A stretch of 64,000 bases of DNA, taken from Halarchaeum nitratireducens (GTDB lineage: Archaea; Halobacteriota; Halobacteria; Halobacteriales; Halobacteriaceae). The position numbers and the translations under genes were made by a program. Positions 27,576 through 34,893 of the stretch are shown piece by piece. The notes beneath the pieces are model-generated. The model did no database searches. It saw nothing but the letters and a program-made list of their open reading frames with translations, and was not told where the DNA came from. Each line of letters begins with the position of its first letter. Positions within the stretch are counted from its first letter, which is position 1. The stretch is from positions 342,913-406,912 of the forward strand of contig NZ_BMOQ01000004.1 in the NCBI RefSeq assembly GCF_014647155.1, given 5' to 3'.

Positions 27576-28296
27576 GCGCGCCGTCAGCGACGTCGTCGGA
27601 TACGTCCTCATCATCTCGCTCATCCTCACCAGCGTCGGCGTCGTCTACACGACGGGGGTCACGACGCTCCAAGACACGCGGGACGCGGAGCGCGTCTCGA
27701 ACGCGGAGCAGGCGTTGGCCGTCCTTCAGTCGAACACGAACGACGTCCGGTATCGGGGCGCACCGTCGCGGATGACCGAGATCCGCCTCTCGAACGCCCG
27801 TCTCGGTCCCGGTGACCGCGTCTCGATCAACGTCTCGGGAGCCGGGACGGCGTCGAACACGACCGTCAGACCCGTCGTGTACACGTCGGAGGGCGGGGCG
27901 AAACTCGTCTACGCCCACGGTGCCGTCATTCGCGTCGAACCCGACGGCGGCGCCGCGATGCTCGAAGAGCCCGACTTCCGGTTCGGTGAACGCTCGCTCG
28001 TCCCGGTCGTCGACACGGAGTTCAGCGATCCGACGACGGTCGGCGGTCAGACGCGCGTCTTCGTCCGCGTCGCGGCCAACGACCGTGCCACCCGGATCCA
28101 CGACGCCGGGGGCAGCGCGAACGTCACGCTCACGACGCCGCGCCCGGCGCCGTGGCGGCGGTACTTCACGGACGAAGCGCGCGTCGAAGACTGCACGGAG
28201 ACGAACGCGGGCGACGGCCGGACCGAGCTCACGTGCACCGTCGACACGGAGTCCGTCGTCGTCTCCGAGACGGACATCGACGTCACGTTCCGCTAG
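27568..28296 (+). CDS. Pilus-locus protein with pilin-like N-terminus
   Basis: A 242-residue protein starting MTERAVSDVVGYVLIISLIL. ERAVSDVVGY is the archaellin/pilin type N-terminal motif of haloarchaea, followed by a single helix (about 9-31). A helical stretch (ERVSNAEQALAVLQSNTNDV) leads to a predicted beta-rich outer domain with several Asn-x-Ser/Thr sites and a Cys pair near the end (EDCTE, LTCTV). It is the last gene of the presumed pilB3-pilC3 operon. Only 9 nt separate it from the convergent 563-residue gene. Confidence 0.75.
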   Translation: MTERAVSDVVGYVLIISLILTSVGVVYTTGVTTLQDTRDAERVSNAEQALAVLQSNTNDVRYRGAPSRMTEIRLSNARLGPGDRVSINVSGAGTASNTTVRPVVYTSEGGAKLVYAHGAVIRVEPDGGAAMLEEPDFRFGERSLVPVVDTEFSDPTTVGGQTRVFVRVAANDRATRIHDAGGSANVTLTTPRPAPWRRYFTDEARVEDCTETNAGDGRTELTCTVDTESVVVSETDIDVTFR

Positions 28297-28305
28297 CGGC
28301 GCGCT

Positions 28306-29997
28306 TCACGTCGAGACGTTCACGGTCTGGTTCGTGACGTGGAGGTAGTTGATCGTCGCCACGTACTCGGTGTCGAAGACGTTCTCGCCGCGGAGCGCCT
28401 CGTCGTAGTGGATGTTCCCCGATCCCTGGGTGTGGTCGACGTAGCCGACGATCCCGCCGTAGACGTCAGCCGTACTCTGGACGCGGACCGACACCCCCGG
28501 ATTCGGTCCCGACGACGGACCGTAGATGACCCCGACGAAGACGCCGTGCCCCTGAATCTTCGCCTGCTCGTGCGACTTCATGTACACCCAGAGCTGGGGG
28601 GCGTTCTGATCCGGAACGACCATCCTCGCGTCGCTCTGTACGCGCAGCGGACCGTTCGTGTATACGTTGACGCGCCCCTCCCCCTCGACCGTGACGTCGG
28701 AGTCGCCCTTGAGCTTCAACCGGCCGTCGACGACGAGCTCGATGTTCCCGTCGGTCGTGTCGAGCGTGAGCTGCTCGTCCTGCTTCAACACGAGGTCGGA
28801 GAGGTAGTAGCGACCGGCGTCGAGCTCCCACGAGGTCTGGCCGTCGCGGAGGGAGTCGGTACTGGCGTCGATGTCGTCCGCGGCGTCGTTATCGTTCACC
28901 GAGTCGTTCCGGAGGGTGTCTCGCTTGGCGTTGATCATACCGTCCGCCGAACTGAGCGACGGGATCGAGACGTCACCGGAGACCGTGCCACCGACCGGGT
29001 CGCTCCCTCGAAGCGTCAGGTCGCCGCCGTAGGAGAGGTCCCCCGTGATCTGCGCACCACTCTGCACGGTGACGTCACCGCCCGCGACGAGATCGCCCTT
29101 GACTCGGGTCCCCGACCCCTGTACCTTCACGGAGCCGGCGGTGATGACGGACGTGTTCTCCGCCGCGGTCTCGCTGTAGTTCCCCACGGAAGAGTTGTAG
29201 CTGTCCACGATCGCACCGCTCTGAATGCGGAGGTGGTCGCCCGCGGTCGAGACGATCGCCCCACCGACGGTCGGGTTGTTCGTCGACTCCACGAGACGCA
29301 TCGTCACCTGCTGGCGCGAATCGTCGACGTCGATGTCGGTTCGCGTCCGCGACTCGAAGTACCGCGCCCACGCGCGGTAGTAGTCGCTCTGGATCGTGAC
29401 GTAGACCGTCCCCTCGGTCAGCGGGTTCGTCCAGTCCCGACTCGCGTTCGGGTAGACGACCGTCGACGCCCCGGTCTGGGTGAGCGTCATCGTCGAACCG
29501 CCGCCGTTCGCCGACCCGTTCATCGAGATGATCGGGAGCGTCAGCGTCCCGTCCTCGTAGTGGATCTCGGGGGGCGTGATCATCATCGTCCCGTTCCCTT
29601 GCGAGCGCCAGACGCCACCACCCTGATAGGCGATCTCGGCGTCGTCGTTCGTGTACGTCACCGCGCCGAGCGGCATCGTCTCGTTCAGGTTCTCGTCGCC
29701 CGTTCCGTTCACGTAGCGCACGCGTACCCATCCGGCGTCCGGGTTCACCGCGTACCGATCGGCGTCCGTCCGCGGGAGGTCGATCGACTGGCTCTCGGCG
29801 GAACCGAGGGCGACGAGCGAGGCCTTCGCGTCGACGTGCGACAGCACGTTCTCGGCGTTCGTGGACTCGACCTGCTGTTGGGTCGAATCGATCGCGTCGC
29901 TCCCGATCGCCACGGTCGCGCCCGTGACGACGATCGTCAACCCCAGCAGGAGGACGACGCCGACGACCTCGGACTGGGCCCGTCGCGGGCCGTTCAT
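28306..29997 (-). CDS. Surface protein with pilin-like N-terminus and polymer-forming (bactofilin-like) repeat region (DUF7289-like)
   Basis: A 563-residue protein. The N-terminus MNGPRRAQSEVVGVVLLLG resembles haloarchaeal pilins (basic head, SEVVG, one helix about 9-29). A central region (about 320-385) is a ladder of short beta repeats such as SVKVQGSGTRVKGDL, VTVQSGAQITGDL and LTLRGSD, typical of polymer-forming/bactofilin-like beta helices. A second ladder (about 430-480: ELVVDGRLKLKGDS, LRVQSDARMVV) follows. About 30 Asn residues lie in possible glycosylation sequons or Asn/Ser-rich runs. It converges on the pilus operon. A structural surface role is likely but unproven. Confidence 0.75.
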   Translation of the reverse strand: MNGPRRAQSEVVGVVLLLGLTIVVTGATVAIGSDAIDSTQQQVESTNAENVLSHVDAKASLVALGSAESQSIDLPRTDADRYAVNPDAGWVRVRYVNGTGDENLNETMPLGAVTYTNDDAEIAYQGGGVWRSQGNGTMMITPPEIHYEDGTLTLPIISMNGSANGGGSTMTLTQTGASTVVYPNASRDWTNPLTEGTVYVTIQSDYYRAWARYFESRTRTDIDVDDSRQQVTMRLVESTNNPTVGGAIVSTAGDHLRIQSGAIVDSYNSSVGNYSETAAENTSVITAGSVKVQGSGTRVKGDLVAGGDVTVQSGAQITGDLSYGGDLTLRGSDPVGGTVSGDVSIPSLSSADGMINAKRDTLRNDSVNDNDAADDIDASTDSLRDGQTSWELDAGRYYLSDLVLKQDEQLTLDTTDGNIELVVDGRLKLKGDSDVTVEGEGRVNVYTNGPLRVQSDARMVVPDQNAPQLWVYMKSHEQAKIQGHGVFVGVIYGPSSGPNPGVSVRVQSTADVYGGIVGYVDHTQGSGNIHYDEALRGENVFDTEYVATINYLHVTNQTVNVST

Positions 29998-30158
29998 ACG
30001 CCTAGTGAGCGCTTCGTTACGGATGAACCTATTGGCGCCGTCGGACATCGAGCCGTCGGCCACGAGACGTTCCGCGGAGAGCGGATCGCGTCGATCCACT
30101 CGTTGATTTACACCTCAGACGCGTCGGCTATTCGTCCCACGACGTTCGACAGAATAGC

Positions 30159-30402
30159 GGGCGTGACGGGAGTCTCGCGAGCGAACGTAGTGAGCGAGGG
30201 GGGGAGACTCAGCGAGACCGTAGGTCTCGCGGAGCCACCCCCGTTTTCCGACGCAGTCGTGAAAACGGGCGTGGCGGGATTCGAACCACGGTCGGACGTG
30301 TTCGCTCCGCTGCGCGCGACCTCACTGATTCAAATTCCACCGTGCCGGTTCGACCGTCGCTTCGCTCCTCACTGCACGGGCGTGGCGGGATTTGAACCCG
30401 CG
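30159..30402. repeat. Three tRNA-Arg 3'-end-like direct repeats spaced about 110 bp
   Basis: The string GGGCGTGGCGGGATT-GAACC, which is the reverse complement of the T-arm and acceptor end of tRNA-Arg, occurs as part of the true gene (from 30379). It recurs with one or two changes at 30267-30291. A shorter 12/13 match, GGGCGTGACGGGA, lies at 30159-30171. The spacings are 108 and 112 bp. Duplicated tRNA 3' ends are the usual trace of integrase attachment sites. No integrase gene is in the window. Confidence 0.6.
30240..30269. repeat. Inverted repeat CCCGTTTT/AAAACGGG
   Basis: Perfect 8-bp arms at 30240-30247 and 30262-30269 with a 14-nt loop. The right arm runs into the second tRNA-like repeat copy. 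It could be a terminator or an element end. The flanking 30000-30378 region has no gene I can support and otherwise holds short haloarchaeal inverted repeats such as GAGACC-GTA-GGTCTC. Confidence 0.45.
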
Positions 30403-30450
30403 GTCTAGCGGTTAGGAACCGCTCGCCGTATCCGCTTGGCCACACGCCCC
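30379..30450 (-). tRNA. tRNA-Arg (anticodon CCT)
   Basis: The minus strand reads GGGCGTG...CACGCCC, with a perfect 7-bp acceptor stem. The anticodon stem is AGCGG/CCGCT with loop TTCCTAA, so the anticodon is CCT (reads AGG). The T-arm is GCGGG-TTCAAAT-CCCGC. Length is 72 nt, no intron is seen, and CCA is not encoded. Partial copies of its 3' end lie downstream of it, at lower coordinates. Confidence 0.95.
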
Positions 30451-30506
30451 GCGGCGGTGGCTACGCGACCGGGGATGAAAAACGGTTGCTCTTCAGGTGG
30501 CGGCGT

Positions 30507-30803
30507 TCAGGCGTTCTTCGACGACGCGCTCTCGGCGTCGGCGCCGACGGACTCCGTCTCGACGTCGGTGTCCGTGCTGATGTCGGCCTCGCTCTCCGTC
30601 GTGGAACCGCCCTCGCGGACCTCTTCGAGTTCGTTCTCGATCTCCTCGCGGCCGCGCTGGAACTCCCCCATCGCCTGCCCGGTGGAGCGTGCGAGCTTGG
30701 GGATCTTGTTCGCACCGAAGAGCAGTACCGCGATGAGCAGGACGAGCGCCAACTCCATCCCGCCGGGGAAGCCGCCCAGGAACAGTGGCGTACTGGTGAC
30801 CAT
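30507..30803 (-). CDS. tatA: Twin-arginine translocase subunit TatA
   Basis: A 98-residue protein with the TatA layout: a short outer N-terminus, one hydrophobic helix ending in LLFGANKIPKLAR (about 17-38) with the FG-x-x-K-x-P hinge, an amphipathic helix (STGQAMGEFQRGREEIENELEEV), and an acidic Ser/Thr-rich tail. TatA oligomers form the pore for folded proteins; haloarchaea export many proteins this way. The ATG at 30803 (MVTSTPLF) is preferred to a GTG 9 nt upstream. tatC is not in the window. Confidence 0.93.
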   Translation of the reverse strand: MVTSTPLFLGGFPGGMELALVLLIAVLLFGANKIPKLARSTGQAMGEFQRGREEIENELEEVREGGSTTESEADISTDTDVETESVGADAESASSKNA

Positions 30804-30897
30804 CTCTACCACACCGTAGCAAATTGCTGGTTATAGGCCTTTTGCTCGTTGTGCCGAGAGCGCAACCGTCATACCGGATGCGTCCGAAACGACGCGT

Positions 30898-31374
30898 ATG
30901 GTTGACGTTGGAGACGACGCACCCGACTTCACGGCACCGCTCGCCGACGGCGACGTAGACTCGTTCACCCTCTCCGAGGCGGTCGGCGACGAGCCGCTCG
31001 TCCTCGCCTTCTACCCCGGCGCGTTCACGGGCGTCTGTACGGACGAGATGTGCACGTTCCGCGACAACCTCGACGCGTTCGAGGACATCGGCGCGACCGT
31101 CTACGGCGTCAGCGTCGACACGCCCTTCGCGAACAACGAGTTCCGCGAGCAGAACGACCTCTCGTTCGGCCTCGTGAGCGACTCCGATAAGGAGGCCATC
31201 GAGGCCTTCGACGTCGTCGACGACGACTTCGCGGGCTTCGGCTACGCGGCCGCCAAGCGCTCCGTCTTCGTCGTCGACACCGACGGAGAGGTCGTCTACA
31301 AGTGGGTGACCGACGACCCCGGCGTCGAGCCGGACTACGACGAGGTCGAGGACGCGGCCGCCGACGCCGCGTAA
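30898..31374 (+). CDS. Peroxiredoxin (PrxQ/Bcp or AhpE-like)
   Basis: A 158-residue thioredoxin-fold peroxidase. The active-site stretch AFYPGAFTGVCTDEMCTFRD contains the peroxidatic Cys47, with a second Cys five residues later (Cys52), the spacing used as resolving cysteine in PrxQ-type enzymes. The conserved Thr and Arg (FRD) are present. It reduces hydrogen peroxide and organic peroxides at the expense of a thiol donor. The gene is divergent from tatA, with about 95 nt between starts. Confidence 0.92.
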   Translation: MVDVGDDAPDFTAPLADGDVDSFTLSEAVGDEPLVLAFYPGAFTGVCTDEMCTFRDNLDAFEDIGATVYGVSVDTPFANNEFREQNDLSFGLVSDSDKEAIEAFDVVDDDFAGFGYAAAKRSVFVVDTDGEVVYKWVTDDPGVEPDYDEVEDAAADAA

Positions 31375-31458
31375 CGCACCCATCGGTGTCGCGCGGACAC
31401 GCCGGCACACCGACCCGACCCCACCGTCTTTTTAGCGCGTCCGGTCGCACGTCCACAC

Positions 31459-32286
31459 ATGAGCGACAGCGACTTCCCCGACGCCGACGGGTCCGGCGGA
31501 CTCCGCGAGTACGACCCCGAGGCCGAGCACGCCTTCCCGGACGAGCGACTCAACGACGTCCTCGCCGTCGTCCGCGAGGACCCCGAGATCACCGCGCTCC
31601 TCGACGCCCAGAACGTCAACCCCGTCACGCGCAAGGGGTACAACGATCACGGGGCGAAACACGTCGAGATCGTCCGAAACCGCGCGTTGCGCCTCTACGA
31701 CCTACTCAAGCGCGGCGACGTCGAGTTCAACGGCGCGGCCGACCAGGGCCTCGACGAGGCGGACGAGCCGGTCATCGTCGCGCTCGCCGCGACCCTCCAC
31801 GACATCGGTCACGTCGTGCACCGAGACGAGCACGCCTACTGGTCGATTCCGCTCGCGGCCGACGTCCTGGATCGCCTCCTCCCGGAGTTCTACGACACCG
31901 CAGACGCCGTCCGCGTGAAGTCCGAGGTGCTCCACGCGATCCTCTGTCACCACACGGAGGAAAAGCCCCTGACGCGCGAGGCGGGCGTGATCCGCGTCGC
32001 GGACGGCCTCGATATGGAGCGCGGGCGCTCGCGCATCCCCTACGAGCGCGGCGGGCGCGGCATCAACACGATCTCGAGTCAGGCGATCGAGTCCGTGACG
32101 CTCCGATCGGGCGACGACGTGCCCGTCCTCGTCGAGATCCGGATGCGGAACGCCGCGGGCGTCTACCAGGTCGACAACCTCCTGAAGGAGAAACTCCACG
32201 AGTCGACCCTCGAATCCGACATCCGCATCGTCGCGGTGAACGTCGGCAGCGACGACGACCAGCTCGTCGAGCGGATCGAGCTCTGA
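31459..32286 (+). CDS. HD-domain phosphohydrolase
   Basis: A 275-residue protein. The HD metal-binding set is visible: His in NDHGAKHVEIV, the pair in ATLHDIGHVVHRDEH, and the later His and Asp residues in HAILCHHTEE and RVADGLDMERGRS. The C-terminus (about 210-270) is a small alpha/beta domain. HD proteins hydrolyse nucleotides or other phosphoesters; the substrate is unknown. A T-rich element (CTTTTTAGC) lies about 26-32 nt before the ATG. Confidence 0.87.
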   Translation: MSDSDFPDADGSGGLREYDPEAEHAFPDERLNDVLAVVREDPEITALLDAQNVNPVTRKGYNDHGAKHVEIVRNRALRLYDLLKRGDVEFNGAADQGLDEADEPVIVALAATLHDIGHVVHRDEHAYWSIPLAADVLDRLLPEFYDTADAVRVKSEVLHAILCHHTEEKPLTREAGVIRVADGLDMERGRSRIPYERGGRGINTISSQAIESVTLRSGDDVPVLVEIRMRNAAGVYQVDNLLKEKLHESTLESDIRIVAVNVGSDDDQLVERIEL

Positions 32287-32440
32287 GGAGACGCGCGAGA
32301 CGCGGACGACGCGGCGGTTCCGGCCGTTCCCACGTCCCCAATCCTCGCATCCTCGTCCGCACGGTCTGTTCCCCCTTCCGTTCTCGCGTCGTCCGCGTGT
32401 CGGGTCGTTTATGCCCGCCAGCGCGATAAGCTGCCACCAC

Positions 32441-33733
32441 GTGTCCACGACCGACGGCCGGCTCGGCGTCTTCGCCGACCGCGAGTTCATCGCCCTCTCC
32501 GGGACCGCGTTCGCCCGCGCGCAGGCGTACTCGACGATCCTCATCGCCATCGCGCTGTTCGCGGACGCCTTCGGCACGACCGGGTTCGTCGAGGGGCTCT
32601 TCGGGACCGCGTTCGCCGCCGTCCAGCTCCTCATCGTCCTCCCCCTCGGCCGCCTCGTCGACACCCGGAACGCGAAGCGCTTCCTCCTCGTCGGCCTCCT
32701 CGTCAACGTCGCCACGTTCGTCGGCTTCATCTTCGTCTCGAACGCCATCGACGTGATCCTCGTCCGGATGCTACAGGGGCTCGGTTCGAGCGTCCTCTGG
32801 ATCACGGGCTCCAGCGTCGTCGGCGAGATCAGCCCCGACGGCGAGCGCGGGCGCTGGCTCGGCTCGTACAACCAGGTCGCCGCCTTCTCCAGTTTCGTCG
32901 GCGACCTCGTCGGCGGCGCGCTCCTCTACACCTTCGAGACGTCGGTCACGTTCGTCCTCCTCTCCGGCGTCACGCTCGTCGCCTTCGGCCTCGTCTACCT
33001 CTACCTCCGCGACGACCCCGGCGGCACGATGGACCCCGAGGAGGCCGGCGGCATCGAGACCTTCCGCGACCTCCTCGCGCGCCCGATGGTCAACTCCCTC
33101 GTCACCTTCCGCTTCGCCTTCAGCGTCGGGAAGATGGCGGTCATCCTCTTCTTGCCCATCTACGCCCGGACCGAGTTCGGCGTCTCCGCGTTCGCCATCG
33201 GCCTCCTGCTCGCCGGCGGGAAGCTGATCAAGGCGCTCCTTCAGGGGTGGATGGGCGATCTCACGGACCGCCTCGGCAACGAGCAGTACTTCGTCCTCGG
33301 CGGCGCGCTGACGTACGCCCTCGGAACCGCGCTCATCCCCCTCGCGCGCCCCGCTCAAGCGCTCCTCCCCGCGTTCGACATTAGTGCACTCGGCCACACG
33401 ATCGGCCTCGACGGCGCTTTTCTCACGATGTTCGTCGCCTACGGGATCATCGGCGTCGCCGACAGCATCCGCCTCCCCGCGAGCATGTCGCTCTTCGTCG
33501 AGGAGGGCGAGCGCCTCGACTCCGTCGCCTCCGCCATGAGCCTGCGCTCTCTCTCGTGGAAGGTCGGACAGGTCGTCGGCCCCGTCGCCGTCGGCGCGAT
33601 CAAGGACGGGTACGGGATGGCCATCGCCTTCTGGACCGCCGCCGCCTTCATCCTCGTCGCCAGCGCCGGCTTCTTCCTCATGTACCGCTACGGCCACCAC
33701 GTGATGGGCGGAGCGCGGGCGGGGGCGGGCTGA
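32441..33733 (+). CDS. Major facilitator superfamily transporter
   Basis: A 430-residue protein with about twelve hydrophobic helices in two halves. The MFS loop motif after helix 2 reads PLGRLVDTRNAKR, and the related loop of the second half reads WMGDLTDRLGNEQ. The substrate cannot be told; drug or sugar efflux-like members are closest in pattern. The GTG at 32441 (VSTTDGRLG) is preferred to an in-frame ATG at 32411, because the T-rich TTTAT element at about 32408 sits 30 nt before the GTG and would be inside the longer version. Confidence 0.87.
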   Translation: MSTTDGRLGVFADREFIALSGTAFARAQAYSTILIAIALFADAFGTTGFVEGLFGTAFAAVQLLIVLPLGRLVDTRNAKRFLLVGLLVNVATFVGFIFVSNAIDVILVRMLQGLGSSVLWITGSSVVGEISPDGERGRWLGSYNQVAAFSSFVGDLVGGALLYTFETSVTFVLLSGVTLVAFGLVYLYLRDDPGGTMDPEEAGGIETFRDLLARPMVNSLVTFRFAFSVGKMAVILFLPIYARTEFGVSAFAIGLLLAGGKLIKALLQGWMGDLTDRLGNEQYFVLGGALTYALGTALIPLARPAQALLPAFDISALGHTIGLDGAFLTMFVAYGIIGVADSIRLPASMSLFVEEGERLDSVASAMSLRSLSWKVGQVVGPVAVGAIKDGYGMAIAFWTAAAFILVASAGFFLMYRYGHHVMGGARAGAG

Positions 33734-33757
33734 CGAGAGGCGCTCGTCGGCTTCCCG

Positions 33758-33978
33758 TTAGTTCGCTTCGCCCGCGGCGGTTTCCCGGTCGATCAGCATA
33801 CCGCGAACGGTCGGCGTGATCGCCCACGCCGTTCCGAAAACCGAGACCAGCCCGGCCGCGAGGAAGAAGACGGCCCGGATCCCGGCGAACGCGTCCCGGG
33901 GTACGCGACGACGGCCCCCGAGAGTGCGACGAAGAGGAACTTTCCGCCCAATCCGATCGTAGGAGACACCATACTCAT
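33758..33978 (-). pseudogene. Frameshifted small two-helix membrane protein gene
   Basis: From the ATG at 33978 one frame reads MSMVSPTIGLGGKFLFVALSG, an N-terminus and first helix, up to VVAYPG. The continuation with a sensible second helix (AGIRAVFFLAAGLVSVFGTAW) and a plausible charged end (RGMLIDRETAAGEAN, stop at 33758) is in another frame. The shift falls near 33900 in the run CCCCGGG (minus strand); one missing base would restore a protein of about 73 residues. It is either a true frameshift mutation or a homopolymer sequencing error. Confidence 0.55.
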
Positions 33979-34064
33979 CGGAGTCGGTGAGAGAGTGATA
34001 CCTCCGTCCATCTGCCGGAACCGCGGTGTCGGAAACGCCCAGAGGAGAGGTACGAACGGAGCGA

Positions 34065-34100
34065 GTACCACACTGGAGAGTCGAGACTCCGATGTGGTAC
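34065..34100. repeat. Long interrupted inverted repeat beyond the 3' end of tRNA-Gly
   Basis: GTACCACA (34065-34072) pairs with TGTGGTAC (34093-34100), enclosing a second stem GAGTC-GA-GACTC (34078-34089). It lies 20 nt past the 3' end of the tRNA-Gly gene in its direction of transcription. It may be a transcription terminator, a processing signal or the end of a lost element. Confidence 0.45.
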
Positions 34101-34119
34101 GGACAGTGAGCCGCGAGAT

Positions 34120-34190
34120 GCACCGACCGGGATTTGAACCCGGGCCATGAGCTTGGAAGGCTCAGGTCCTAGCCACTAGACCATCGGTGC
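34120..34190 (-). tRNA. tRNA-Gly (anticodon TCC)
   Basis: The minus strand reads GCACCGA...TCGGTGC with a 7-bp acceptor stem. The anticodon stem is TGAGC/GCTCA with loop CTTCCAA, so the anticodon is TCC (reads GGA). The T-arm is CCGGG-TTCAAAT-CCCGG. Length is 71 nt; there is no intron and no encoded CCA. Confidence 0.95.
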
Positions 34191-34236
34191 TAGCTTCGCT
34201 CCCATCTTCTCGTCGGTCGCTAAAGACGGTTTCCTT

Positions 34237-34890
34237 TCACGACGTGACGACGGCGTAGGAGTTTCCCCGGGACTCGGAGACGTCGACGACGCCGAGCGCC
34301 GACGCGTCGAGGTCGGCGCGGAACTCCGCGGGGTCGTAGATGTGGTAGAAGCGTCCCTCGACGTCGCCACCGGGGAGCGTCCACTCGACGGTCGTGTCGA
34401 AGCCCTCGTCCTCCGCGAAGCGCTCGTGGGTCGTGCTCCAGACGCTCACGAGCGCCTCGCCACCGGGTGCGAGGACGCGCGCGAGCTCGTCGAGGCTGGC
34501 GACGCGCGCCGTTCGACTCGGGAGGTGGTGGAGCGTGGCGACGTAGACGGCGAGGTCGATCGTCTCGGCGGCGAGCGGGACGCGTCGGGCGTCGCCGCGG
34601 ACGAGCGCGAGCGCGTCGGCGTATCCCCTCTCGGCGGCGCGCGCTCGCGCCTCAGCGAGGAGGCCCGCGCTGGCGTCGACGCCGATCGCGGTCTCGCACT
34701 GCTCGACGAGGAGCTCAGCGTGCCGACCGTTGCCGCAGCCGAGGTCGAGCCCGCGTGCTCCCTCGCGTTCCGCGACGAAGTCGGCGACGTCGGGCCACGG
34801 GTGCGCGCGGGTCTCGGAGAAGTGCGCGGCGATGCGGTCGTAGACGCGGTGCGGGGCGGGATCGCCGGTCGGGGTGGGTGGATCGGGCAT
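34237..34890 (-). CDS. Class I SAM-dependent methyltransferase, Trm9-like
   Basis: A 217-residue Rossmann methyltransferase. The SAM-binding motif I is LDLGCGNGRH (about 48-57), followed by GVDASAGLL, a DARRVPL acidic motif and VATLHHLPS. The N-terminal pattern YDRIAAHFSETRAHPWPDV strongly resembles Trm9/ABH8-type tRNA wobble-uridine methyltransferases, so tRNA modification is a reasonable inference, not a certainty. It starts 3 nt after the pilC-like gene on the same strand, an unusual operon partner. Confidence 0.82.
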   Translation of the reverse strand: MPDPPTPTGDPAPHRVYDRIAAHFSETRAHPWPDVADFVAEREGARGLDLGCGNGRHAELLVEQCETAIGVDASAGLLAEARARAAERGYADALALVRGDARRVPLAAETIDLAVYVATLHHLPSRTARVASLDELARVLAPGGEALVSVWSTTHERFAEDEGFDTTVEWTLPGGDVEGRFYHIYDPAEFRADLDASALGVVDVSESRGNSYAVVTS

Positions 34891-34893
34891 GGA

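Noticed and set aside
33793..34071. 92-codon minus-strand frame as a complete protein
   Set aside because: After VVAYPG it turns into a Ser/Arg/Pro-rich tail typical of the wrong frame; the better reading is a frameshifted gene.
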